Positions 35,768 through 45,872 of a stretch of 64,000 nucleotides of DNA are shown one piece after another. A program made the translations under genes and the position numbers. The DNA lies in contig NC_053114.1 of the NCBI RefSeq assembly GCF_010015445.1, positions 33,125,025 to 33,189,024 of the forward strand, written 5' to 3'. Within the stretch, counting starts at the first letter, position 1, and each line of letters starts with the position of its first letter. Below the pieces are notes generated by a model, which saw only the letters and a program-made list of their open reading frames with translations, made no database searches and was not told the DNA's origin. The stretch comes from Perca fluviatilis (lineage: Eukaryota > Chordata > Actinopteri > Perciformes > Percidae).

Positions 35768-36619
35768 TGGCTCATTGAAATATACGTTGCAGGAATGGCG
35801 TTGTTCTGTTTATTGATGGTGCCTCTGCCACTTTAAAGCTCTTCAACAGCTCACTCTTAATCCTGATTCGAATTAGTTTGAGAAAATAAATTGTCTCTTT
35901 TCTTCTTGTTAGTTTCCTATCTGTTCCAAATTGGTCACAGACCAACAAAGACATAATATACAGTGAGCCACTGAGGCCACCTTCTCCATTCTTTACACCA
36001 GAAGAATGACAATAAAAGTAGCATATCTGAATACAGTGGCAGAACACACTTTAGCAGAATACTCCTGATACTTGTGAGTAATTATTAATTATTAACATTA
36101 ATATTTGAAATCATATCTATATTTTGTCTTTACGGTGACAGACCGAGAGACAGATGCACAGTTGAATGAGTGAAGACCTAAGGGTCACAACGGATGGGGA
36201 GTAGGGCCACAGATCAGGGGTCCCGTTCCTTCTCCAGCCTTTTCAATTAAGCCCAAGCATACTGGTAACAATTTATGAACATGACCTTCCAACTCTCCAG
36301 CTCCCGCACTCAGCCCTGGGAGCCAACCTCTCCCACCCCCCAACTACATCAAACTAACCCCCAGTACCCCCCTGACCCTCTGACCCACAACGCATACCCC
36401 ATCTTGACAAGACAAACGTAATGTCACACATGCAAAAGTATACGTGTATTATGTATGTACTCAAACAGGCGCAATTGCGCACATACACTCACACACAAGA
36501 TCGGGTCCCCTGTGTTCACATTGAGGGGTCAGTGGTTATTCTTCAGCACTGGCTCAAAGGTGAGTAATAAAAAAATCTAATACAGTAAATGCACGGGGTC
36601 ACCATGCATATCAATATAT

Positions 36620-37040
36620 AATACAGAAAGGGGGACAGATGACAAGCCATAAGCCGATGGAAAGCGATTGAATTCTCTGTTTCTCCCTATCTCGCTATCT
36701 CTGGATGCATCAATCTGAAGCTGTTGATAATTGAATTAAGAAGGAGACGTGATTAACAAGTTCTTCAAAAAAGCTGGAATTGCCTGCAATCTGACGCCTG
36801 GAGACCTTGATGGGCTTCTTTGGAGGCGAAAACTATTTGTGACATCTCCACAGTTCAGCCAGCTGTCTTCATTTTAATTAAAAATCTTTCACGGGTGTAA
36901 GAGTTATGGAAGGTACAGCGAGGGCTTCTGGCAGGAGCCTGAATGAAATACCACATAACAAATTGTGTGCGCGAACAGAGTAAGCAACAGCTACATCAAT
37001 CGGATGTGACGGAGGATGCGATTTCCCAAAAAGGGGGCAT
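36620..37040. promoter_or_regulatory. Candidate conserved non-coding element
   Basis: A non-repetitive stretch with balanced composition, no open frame of note and several homeodomain-type cores (gataattgaattaag near 36725, cattttaattaaaaatc near 36871). It stands out from the AT-rich neighbours. This is a judgement on texture only. Alignment with other fish and tetrapods is needed to show conservation. Confidence 0.3.
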
Positions 37041-37283
37041 ACCAAGGCAGCCAATGCAACTTTATTGAAACTATGAAACTTTATATGATATTATGGGGCC
37101 TGCTGTAATTAACCTGAGCTCACCGCATTACCCATAACTTTATTGCAGAGCTGTTTGACTTTGTAAGGACTATTATATATGTGTGTTTAATATCTTGTCA
37201 AACATCTATTAGATATATTACATCAAATAGAAACAGAACTTTGTTGCTGCCACTAAAAGGTTGTGAACGGTTTTATTATACTG

Positions 37284-37286
<3 letters not shown>

Positions 37287-37325
<39 letters not shown>
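37287..37325. repeat. (TA)19 microsatellite
   Basis: Perfect TA array of 39 bases. Confidence 0.97.
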
Positions 37326-37327
<2 letters not shown>

Positions 37328-39140
37328 TTTGTCTTTACATAGCTTTATATCTAAAAGCATTTCATTTCTCGTCTCTTTTTTCATCCTGCCATTTGAGAAT
37401 GTGAGCTTCTATATATTGGTTTTGTACATAGAGAAGATATAAAGGTTGAAATTTCAATTACATTTTTTCCTTTTGGAAGCTTATTTTCTCCGTATTCACA
37501 TATACCTGTAGGGGTCAGTATACAGGCAATTTATCTGATTAAGTTTGAGCCCTAAAGCTCTTGTTTTGGTCGGCTTCACAGGCCAAACAAGGGGCAATCC
37601 CTTTACTGTAATGCTGTGTGAGCTGACACTGTATAATGACGATTGTGTGTGCGTCCAAACATTTTCTGAACAACTGTACATTAACAAAAAACTTTGAATA
37701 AACAAAAAATGTTATAGCAATCTTCTGTTGTATCCAAAGAGAAATTTAAAAATGTATCTGGAGAATTCTTTTTTAAAATGGTAAAAATATAATTCTGTAT
37801 TTGGGACTTATGCCTGGGTGCTCCTTTCTTTGTATTATATTTAAAGAAAAGCAGACACCAGACCAAGACAGATGAGCTCTGCTTACAAGCGTAATCATAT
37901 GAATAACATTAACACTGGGCACAGTGAGCGTCAGACACATGAGGTTGTTCATCACAAAATTAATTGTCAAATTAGTTCTGATCTCATTGCTTATTATGTC
38001 ATGTCTGTGTGTGCCAATGAATATAAAAAAAGACGATATGCTACATCTACAATATACGGGCCGTGGCGGTAATTCGAGGCACCTGTGTTTAATGACTATG
38101 TATGTGGGGGCCATATTTGCAAATCATTTTAAATACCAATGAATGAGACATAACGGACTGCCCTCGCAATAAGTCTGCTAACAATTACACCTTATCTTAC
38201 CTCAGATAACATCACCTCCTTCAACAAGTAAGAGAGAGGAAAAACATATCTCAGAATATGTCTGCTCTGCATGAGAATACAGTATAAGAAAGTGATTTTT
38301 TATAGTGGGTTATTACCAGCTTTTTATTATGCAAAATAATTTTTACCATCCACAACCGAACTGTTGCAGTTTGTCATCTTTATTCAAGTTCACTCTCCCA
38401 AGACCTCCATCACACTCCCTGCTGCTCCTTAATAGACTGAGGTCCTCTCAGTGACACCATAACTCACTCACCCGTCTCTGCTGAGGCTATTGTTCTCTTT
38501 TGTTCTCTTTACCAAGAGTCTCCGCCTCACCGCTGTGGCGACGAGGAGTCAAACAATCTGCCATGTATGAGTTTAAGTTTTTTATTTAAGAGTCTTGATT
38601 CGCCTTCACTTTGACTCTGTGTCAGCTCAGGCTACCAACTCTAATGCACTTCCACATTTCTGCCTTCACACCAACAAGCAGACATCAGACAAAAGATGCA
38701 CAAAAGATCAAACACAGGCCTCGGTCATTATAGGGTCCAGTGCAGTGCATGTCATTTATGTGACCCTGGCAGGGCAGTGGAAGGGGAAGTAATGAATTAG
38801 AGTGGAGCTTGGAAGGCATTAGAGATTAGGCAGAGGAAAGGGCTCCAGTGAGGAACGACTGGAAGGTCAAGGGTTAGGCATATACCACCAACAGTTGTCA
38901 GACAACCTCAGCATGTTTATCAAGCAGAGATCTGCTTATAGTGGAATAGAAAAGGGAAGGAATAGACTGGTTTCTAATGCAGAGTCAAAAGGTGGTCCGA
39001 GTATAAATTAAGTTTTTCCTCAAAAGATGCAAGTAATTTGCTTCAAGGTGGCATGCACAGCATGTTGCCAGGGGAAAATGTCTCGGTGAGTTAGCGGACA
39101 CACAAAAGAAAATCATATAATATTAAGAGAGATTTAATGC

Positions 39141-39564
39141 TAGACTGGGTAAACCCAACCTGATCAACCAGCGATTTGATTTTGCCCTGCAGCTCAGGCT
39201 GGAAACCTGTACTTTTATTTATCCTGCTTCCATTACAAATTTGCGGGAACCAATCACAAACTGGCTTATCCACCTGGCGCGCTATTGGCGGGTTTAACAC
39301 GATGACGATAGAGAAGCGACCAAGCAGCTTTTTGTTTACATTCAACAAGCCGGCCACCGAAGCGCAGCAACCCGTTGATGCTGCTGTCGCTGCTACGTCA
39401 CCCGGATCGTTGGTCTGATTGGTTGAAGGACTATCCAATTGCGTACAGTCATTTGAACTATGCCCATTGATCACGCCTCTTGTGCAGAGAAAATACAGAG
39501 CAGACTCCCCAGACTAATGTTCAATCTTAAAAGATTGAGCTTGGTCTGGTGATAGCCAGACTAA
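39141..39564. mobile_element. hAT-like MITE with 8-bp target duplication
   Basis: Tttaatgc occurs directly before (39133-39140) and directly after (39565-39572) this 424-bp unit, an 8-base target duplication typical of the hAT superfamily. The ends are tagactgg on the left and ccagactaa on the right, a short imperfect inverted repeat. The body is less AT-rich than its surroundings and has no transposase. Frames of 80 and 127 codons across it are accidental, the longer one running out of the element. Confidence 0.85.
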
Positions 39565-39572
39565 TTTAATGC

Positions 39573-42283
39573 CAGATGATGCAGATTTCGAAATAAATAG
39601 CTTGTCAAATTCCAAGTCACCCCGCTGAATAAAAGGTGACTCATGAATACTTGAAGTAAAACAACACAGACACAGAGTTTTGGAAATTAATTTCTCCTTT
39701 TTATAAGGGAAGAAATTACTGTCAGATAAAGTACATATGTCAAAAAGATGACAATAGAAAAAAGTCTGTCTTTGTTTTTACATAGCTCCTGCCAAGTAGA
39801 ATTTTTGGGGGTAAGTAAATACAGATATAAATTACATTTTTTAAGTTAACATTTTGCACTAGGATTACAGTAACCAAATATACTACATTAAGTAACTTTG
39901 TAGTGCACCTAGTGACAGGCATTTTTTTCTCATGTGAAAATCCAGCTGTAACTAGCTCCTCCTTTCAAACTAAATAAATGCGAGATTCATTGCTTTGTGC
40001 ATCTGATCCTTCCCCTTTTGCATGTAAAGAAGCACTCTCAGGATCCTGACGAGGTATAAATTGTGCAATACTCTGTGAGAAAGACCTCATTCTCCCTCCC
40101 TGCCTGCCCCCATAGGTGCGATAAGTAAAGCATCCCCGTAAATCTGGGATCATCAAAGAAGTTCTGCTTTCAGGCATCGTGACAACAGACTCTGATCTGA
40201 GAGACAGAGGGGTCAGGAGCGTGGGCCGTCCTGACTCACACAGCGGCCGTCAATAATAAGCAAACCGACCGTCCAGCACTGGGTTCTTCTGACACATCAT
40301 CTTGTTATTCTTACAGTGAAACATTACACAGAGTACAGCCATCTGACAAAGTCGTAAATGAATGAACGGCCTCAGACGTGGGAATCTGAGTAACCTCCTG
40401 CTGCTATGACGATAACTGATGACATGTGTTTACTGTTAATCACTAGATATATCATTTTCTGACAGTTGTTTAGTGTTTTTTAAATAAAAAATCAAGTCCT
40501 GTGACTGTGAGATCACATACTGTGTGGTATACCTTGGTGTCTGTAATGACTGTGGAATGGAAACTTGAGCTCCTCTTGTTTTTCCCTCCACACACAACAA
40601 ACCTTTAAAGGGGATATCGATGACACATGGAAACAGTTTTTTAAATAGTATTTTACTGTATAAATGCACTTAATAAGTTTGGAGCAGCTACAGGTTTCCT
40701 TGATGACATTTGAAGAACTGTACATTGGCAATGTCACATTTCTTCTGTTATCCAAATTATTATTTTTTTAAGGACATTTCTGAGGTATAAGAAAAGCAAG
40801 CGAGTCAGATGTTGGCTTTTCATTACATTTATAATTTAGCCTCCATGACAAATAACTTGTGACAAACGAAACAAAAATCAAAGTTTTCTAAACAGAGGAA
40901 GAAAGGCAGAAAAGATAACACCATGTATCACTGACCAATCTGATTATAATGCTAATTGACAATGGGTCTGAGCCAAGTCGGGCTTTGTGACTAAAACAAC
41001 GAAAAAATATGAACACAGCCAGTGTAGATCTACCACAAGATGATACGACTTCTTGCTTGTACAAATAATAAAACGCTGGACATTTCTATTGATTGATTTT
41101 AAGATCAGCCTGTCTCAGTCCATGACAATTTTTGGAAAAACTGGTCCAAATTGTGGCCTGCATTGCGCGAGAGAAGCATGAATGGTGTCACTTCTCTCCA
41201 AAGCCCGGCTGTGCAGCAATGGCTAATGTCAATTAAACAGAGTGGCTTAGTGACTGTGACCTAAAGATGATCGCTGGTGTCAGCTGCTGGCCAAGGTCAT
41301 GCCACAGTGTTAACACGATTTGATCCTCTGAGCTATCCCTTGCACTTTCCTCAAGGCCCCCTGTTTATTCTTTTTTTGTCCCGTCTCTCATAACAATATT
41401 TCACTGTCAGGTTTTTGTTGCTCTTGGTTTTTACTATATACTTTCTCTCTCCTCCTTGCCCTTTACATCCCTCTTTGTCTCCCCCTCTCCCGCCTCCGTC
41501 TACAGGATTGTTTTAATCAACAAGATGCCGGAAGATGACATTCATTGTCTCACCCGTTCCACTTTGTTCCGTTGCAGATAAATGTTCTGCATGTTCTGAT
41601 TTGTGGCTTGCTGTCTCTCCTCTATAAGCACGGACATAAAAAGTTAATTTATCACCCCGGCCACTTCATGTTCAATGAATGTAGTTAAATACTCATTTAA
41701 ATATGTTCTCTGGTATAACAAGAGTACAGGGACCAACCCCAATGTCAGTGTGTGTGCCAAAGAACAATGTTAACGTAACATCTCGCACTAATGTTTGATG
41801 GAAGATTAAATACAAGAAAATCTTTCAAGCGCCAAAAAAATGTGGCTAAATGCTTCTCTCGAGAAGGATTTAAAATCATAGTACACACCACTGTTTTATT
41901 ATATGTGCTTGTGCGCTATTTGAACTACAAAGTTATGCTACAAAGCATTACAAAAGCATGTGAATACCTATCAACGGCAATTATTTTGAACAGAAATGAA
42001 TATGTTTAACCTTATCAGTAAGGCTGTCAGTGTTTCAGTAAATCACAATAGACAGCACTGCACCTGCAGTCACTGATCCACCAGCACAAACCCATTGATT
42101 TTCATCAGTCGTACAAACAGCCATACATCCATCTCTGGTAAGTGATGCTTAGATCATCACTCAGGCTCAGTAAAAATGATTACTCAGCTCAATGAAGACA
42201 TTTATGAGAAAATACAAACACATTTCCTAATAAAGCAGTGGTCTGACAAACAGGCAGGCATACATATGTGGAACCCCTTACAG
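39573..42283. other. Intergenic DNA, no gene recognised
   Basis: Unique AT-rich sequence with a short pyrimidine-rich patch at about 41435-41500. No transposon or exon supported. Confidence 0.5.
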
Positions 42284-42294
42284 ACACACACACA

Positions 42295-42383
<89 letters not shown>
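42284..42383. repeat. CA microsatellite heading the tandem duplication
   Basis: CA array with one caaaaaca interruption near 42293, then 85 pure bases. It leads into copy 1 of the tandem duplication, as the shorter CA array at 42839-42866 leads into copy 2. Confidence 0.95.
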
Positions 42384-42385
<2 letters not shown>

Positions 42386-42543
42386 TCATTACAAACAAAC
42401 ACATTCATTGTTGCAGCACTTTCACATACTGCATGTGCTCATACACACAAACACACTTTGCATTATAAACACAAACCAGTAAACAGAGAGGCAGTTAGAC
42501 AAATGGACACATATGTCTACAAGCCCTTAAGGTTGAGTGACAT

Positions 42544-42631
<88 letters not shown>

Positions 42632-42840
42632 TCAGTATTATAAAGGCTCTTTGCCTCACAAATATACAGTATATACTAAAGCTTATAATAGAGTAATATA
42701 CACACAGGAACATCAAACACACACATACGCCGTCTTTTGTTGGTCAGAGGGGGAAAGCAGCATCAGTATTATCTTCATCATCATCAGTAGCAGCAGCATT
42801 AGACGCATCGCCAGGCTGTGCAGGTGTCACTCAATCACTC
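42383..42840. repeat. CA-rich tandem duplication, copy 1
   Basis: Unit order: actttcattacaaac, gcatgtgctcatacac, aaacagagaggcagttag, a long CA array (42545-42628), attataaaggctctttg, acacacaggaacatc, a tcatcatcatcagtagcagc stretch, then caggctgtgcagg. Every block recurs in the same order in copy 2 (42865-43180 continued at 45491-45638). Copy 1 is uninterrupted and shows what the insertion site in copy 2 looked like. Confidence 0.9.
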
Positions 42841-42864
42841 ACACACACACACACACACACACAC

Positions 42865-43028
42865 ACTTTCATTACAAACAAATATATTCAGTCACTTTCA
42901 CATACTGCATGTGGCACATGCTCATACACACAAACACACTTTGCATTACAAACATAAACCAGTAAACAGAGAGGCAGTTAGTCAAATGGACACCTATGTC
43001 TACAAGCCCTTAAAGCTGAGTGACATGC

Positions 43029-43125
<97 letters not shown>

Positions 43126-43180
43126 TGTATTAAGTATTATAAAGGCTCTTTGTCTCACAAAAATACAGTATATACTAAAA
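42865..43180. repeat. CA-rich tandem duplication, copy 2, first part
   Basis: Matches copy 1 from actttcattacaaac through the internal CA array (43031-43124) to cagtatatactaaa, where the transposon at 43181 breaks it. Small differences include ggcacatgctcatac versus gtgctcatac. Confidence 0.9.
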
Positions 43181-43244
43181 CATTTTTTTTGATTGTTTAA
43201 CCACATTAGGCACAACTGGAGCCCCATGTGTAACTACAGTCTGC

Positions 43245-43339
<95 letters not shown>

Positions 43340-43353
43340 ATATATATATATAT
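43245..43353. repeat. (TA)n array inside element A
   Basis: About 109 bases of TA repeat, with two taata breaks near 43331-43340. It lies between A's left terminus and its retained interior, where a full member has several hundred bases of unique sequence. Confidence 0.97.
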
Positions 43354-43498
43354 TCTTTCAGTTGAAATTGCAATCAGCAGTGTTTGAAATGCCCCAGACT
43401 GAAATCCCTTCTGTTTTGAATGTGTGGTTAACAGTTTTGACAGCAGTGTGTTAGCATTTGAACAGTGCTGTGAATCCACAGTGTTGTGTAGGTTGTGG

Positions 43499-45322
43499 CC
43501 ATAGACAGTAAACTAAATGGACAATGTGACGCCGTACATTTCCACGGAGACGAGTGAAGTCTGTTAGAAGCACTTTTCCTGTGAAGGCTGAGCGTTACTG
43601 CGCAGCCTCCAACTGAGCTTGAAGATGTAAATGTGACGTGAGCAACCTGTCTGAAAGTTGTAAGTCTACTGCAGAGAAACGGAGAGCATAGGTATATGTA
43701 AGGAGATAACATAGGCACAGGCTAATTATTGCTAACTATAATGCTAGTTAACATTAGTAATTAAACTTAAACAGCTAATGTAAGTCGAAACTGCCTGCGA
43801 GCTTCTCCTGTACTTTACGTTAATTCCTCTACTATGCGACAGTAAGTCACTTGGTTATGACACAATCGTTAGCCTATTTTTACAAAAATGTCTGCTACGG
43901 AGCCATAACTTGAGATAACAGGTAATGGAGCCTTTTATACATTGTCTTGTTTCTTTAGGAATAAACAATAGACAAATAGAGTCTTTACAGTTTTTTTCGA
44001 TTGCTAAACGACAGTGGGCACAACTGGAGTCACACGTGCAAAACGCTAACTACAGTCTGCACAGCAGCAGTTCATGTGGACCAAACTCTAGTTCGTTTTT
44101 CATTGCTTGAAGACAGTTTTCAAAACTCTACACACTTATCCCATGCCTTTACCACAACGTGCACAACACTGTAGATTTACAGCACTTTGTTCAAATGCTA
44201 ACACCCTGCTGTCAAAACTGTTAACCACACATTCAAAACAGAATAGATTTCATTCTGGTGCCTATCAAACACTGCTGATTTCAATTTTAGCTGAAAGCCT
44301 AAGCAGGTGTCTTGTTTTAGACTAGTTAGTGAACATATATGGTATTTATACAGAGAAAGCTCAGAAAGCCTTTTTTTGTATACAAACATCAAATAAGAAT
44401 GAAACAAACACTGTACCGTTTGAGAGATACAAGTAAAAGAGCAGAGATACCAATATGTCCAGGTAAGATGTCTAAGGTTATGTACACAGCTATAAAAAAA
44501 GTGAAAAACACTATATCTTTACAATAGTAAAACTGCATTCTTACTGTTTTTCAGAAAGTAATGGAGGTGAAAGCAATAGAAACACCACATTCATTTTTAT
44601 TTAGAGATGATGCAGACATCCAATGTGATGAAGAAAACTTGCCACATGATGCTGGAGAGAGGCAGGATTAGTCACACTATTCTTTGGTACTGTTACGTAT
44701 GTACCTTTAGTTTTTTTTCCCCAGTAATTCCATAAATTACTAGAGACAAAATACTTTAATGAAGAAAACTGCTGATTTTCATTCCTTCTTGTTTACCTTA
44801 TGTAAAAATCGGTAGGCTATACAATCTATATTTTTTTCCTTAAATAAACTGTTGAGTAGTGTCAAGTCACTCAAATTGTTCAAACTGTAAAGATGAAAAA
44901 GTTTGTAATTTCTGTATTGGTGTTTGACGCTAGTGTTTTTACCCTCAGTGTGTTCTGAGTGACAGTGTGTGTTATCTCAGTGAGGATTGTTCATAGTGTT
45001 TGGCTGCACTGAGCCTGTTTTCAGACGTGTGTTAAGAGTTGTGTTGCTTTGAATGAGTTTTGCAGGTGATGTGAACTGTTTAGCTCAGGTGACTCCTGGT
45101 AGTGCAGACTGTAGTTTGAGTTTTGCACATGTGACTCCAGTTGTTCCCACTGTCGTTTAGCAATCGGAAAAAACTGTAAACGCTTCAGATGTAAAGTTAT
45201 TCGCTGTCAAAGTGGGGCCAAAATGAATGGCAGTCAATGGGATGCTAACGGCGGGTGATGGCTTGATAGCATCAAAATGGCTCCATAGGAGGTACGCTTT
45301 GTGGACGCTCGCTTACCCCCTT
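43499..45322. mobile_element. Element B: insertion in A with 8-bp target duplication, carries element C
   Basis: Ggttgtgg stands at 43491-43498 and again at 45323-45330, while element C shows the uninterrupted family sequence (accacaacgtgcac on the opposite strand) at the matching point. B's own sequence is 43499 to about 43987 and 45177-45322, about 630 bases. It begins ccatagacagtaaac and ends near cgcttacccccttg. No inverted ends, poly-A tail or coding frame could be recognised. An 8-base duplication is typical of hAT elements, but the class is open. Confidence 0.75.
43988..45176 (+). mobile_element. Element C: Tc1/mariner-like element, relative of A, inside B
   Basis: The left end cagtttttttcgattgct (from 43988) pairs with gcaatcggaaaaaactg (to 45176), and similarity of the ends runs inward about 75 bases. 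TA flanks both sides (43986-43987 and 45177-45178), the Tc1/mariner target duplication. At 1189 bp it is shorter than an intact Tc1 element and has no complete transposase. The interior holds an intron-like pair (donor gtaaga at 44463, acceptor tttttcag ending 44554) and a 36-codon frame at 44561-44671, perhaps remnants of a once spliced gene. Opposite in orientation to A. Confidence 0.8.
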
Positions 45323-45490
45323 GGTTGTGGTTAAAGCCATGGGGTGTAGAGTTTTGAAAACTGTGTTCAAGCAATGAAGAATGTGCTAGAGTTTGGTTCA
45401 CATGAACTGCTGCTGTACAGACCGTAGTCAGAGTTTTACACATGTAGCTCCAGTTGTCCCCATTGTCATCTAGCAATCGAAAAAAAACTT

Positions 45491-45638
45491 TAATACAATA
45501 ATACACACAGGAACATCAAACACACACATATGCCGTCCTTTGTTGGTCAGAGGGGGGAAAGCAGCATCAGTATTATCTTCATCATCATCAGTAGCAGCAG
45601 CATTAGATGCATCACCAGGCTGTGCAGGTCTCACTCAG
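45491..45638. repeat. CA-rich tandem duplication, copy 2, second part
   Basis: Resumes exactly where 43180 stops: acacacaggaacatc, gccgtcctttgttggtcag, the tcatcatcatcagtagcagc stretch and caggctgtgcagg, matching copy 1 at about 42700-42825. It shows that the 2.3 kb between are inserted. Confidence 0.9.
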
Positions 45639-45683
45639 ATGATGTGATTATCTGCTCCACTGGCTACTGTCTCTTGGCTGGTT

Positions 45684-45743
45684 GGCTGGCTGGAACACAT
45701 TAGCGACCAGGATGTTTCTGCCTGGCAGAGCCACCACCCCTAG

Positions 45744-45806
<63 letters not shown>

Positions 45807-45872
45807 TATAAATGGTTGCACTGGCTGGCTAAAACGCATTAACAACCTGGATTTTTCTGCCTGGCCGGGCCA
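45684..45872. repeat. 50-bp direct repeats flanking a (GT)30 array
   Basis: The segments 45684-45733 and 45823-45872 are similar over about 50 bases (ggctggctggaacacatt versus ggctggctaaaacgcatt, both continuing to ttctgcctggc). A GT array at 45746-45805 lies between them. Looks like a tandem unit whose centre is the microsatellite, or slippage-driven local duplication. Confidence 0.85.

Larger units (their letters stand above)
35768..39132. other. Intergenic DNA, mostly unique
   Basis: No gene recognised. It includes a candidate conserved block and a TA array that are listed separately. The 113-codon minus frame at 37773-38114 has no domain. Confidence 0.45.
43181..45490 (-). mobile_element. 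Element A: Tc1/mariner-like deletion derivative, split by element B
   Basis: Left end cattttttttgattg and right end caatcgaaaaaaaactt are inverted repeats of the family whose fuller member is element C (43988-45176). A's own DNA is 43181-43498 plus 45323-45490. Read on the minus strand, 45490 back to 45323 and then 43498 back to about 43354 matches C from 43988 to about 44310 in order. After that come a long AT array (43245-43353) and the opposite terminus. A is therefore an internally deleted member with no coding capacity. It interrupts copy 2 of the CA-rich duplication. The cag-like ends beside TA fit Tc1/mariner, but the superfamily is inferred. Confidence 0.85.
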
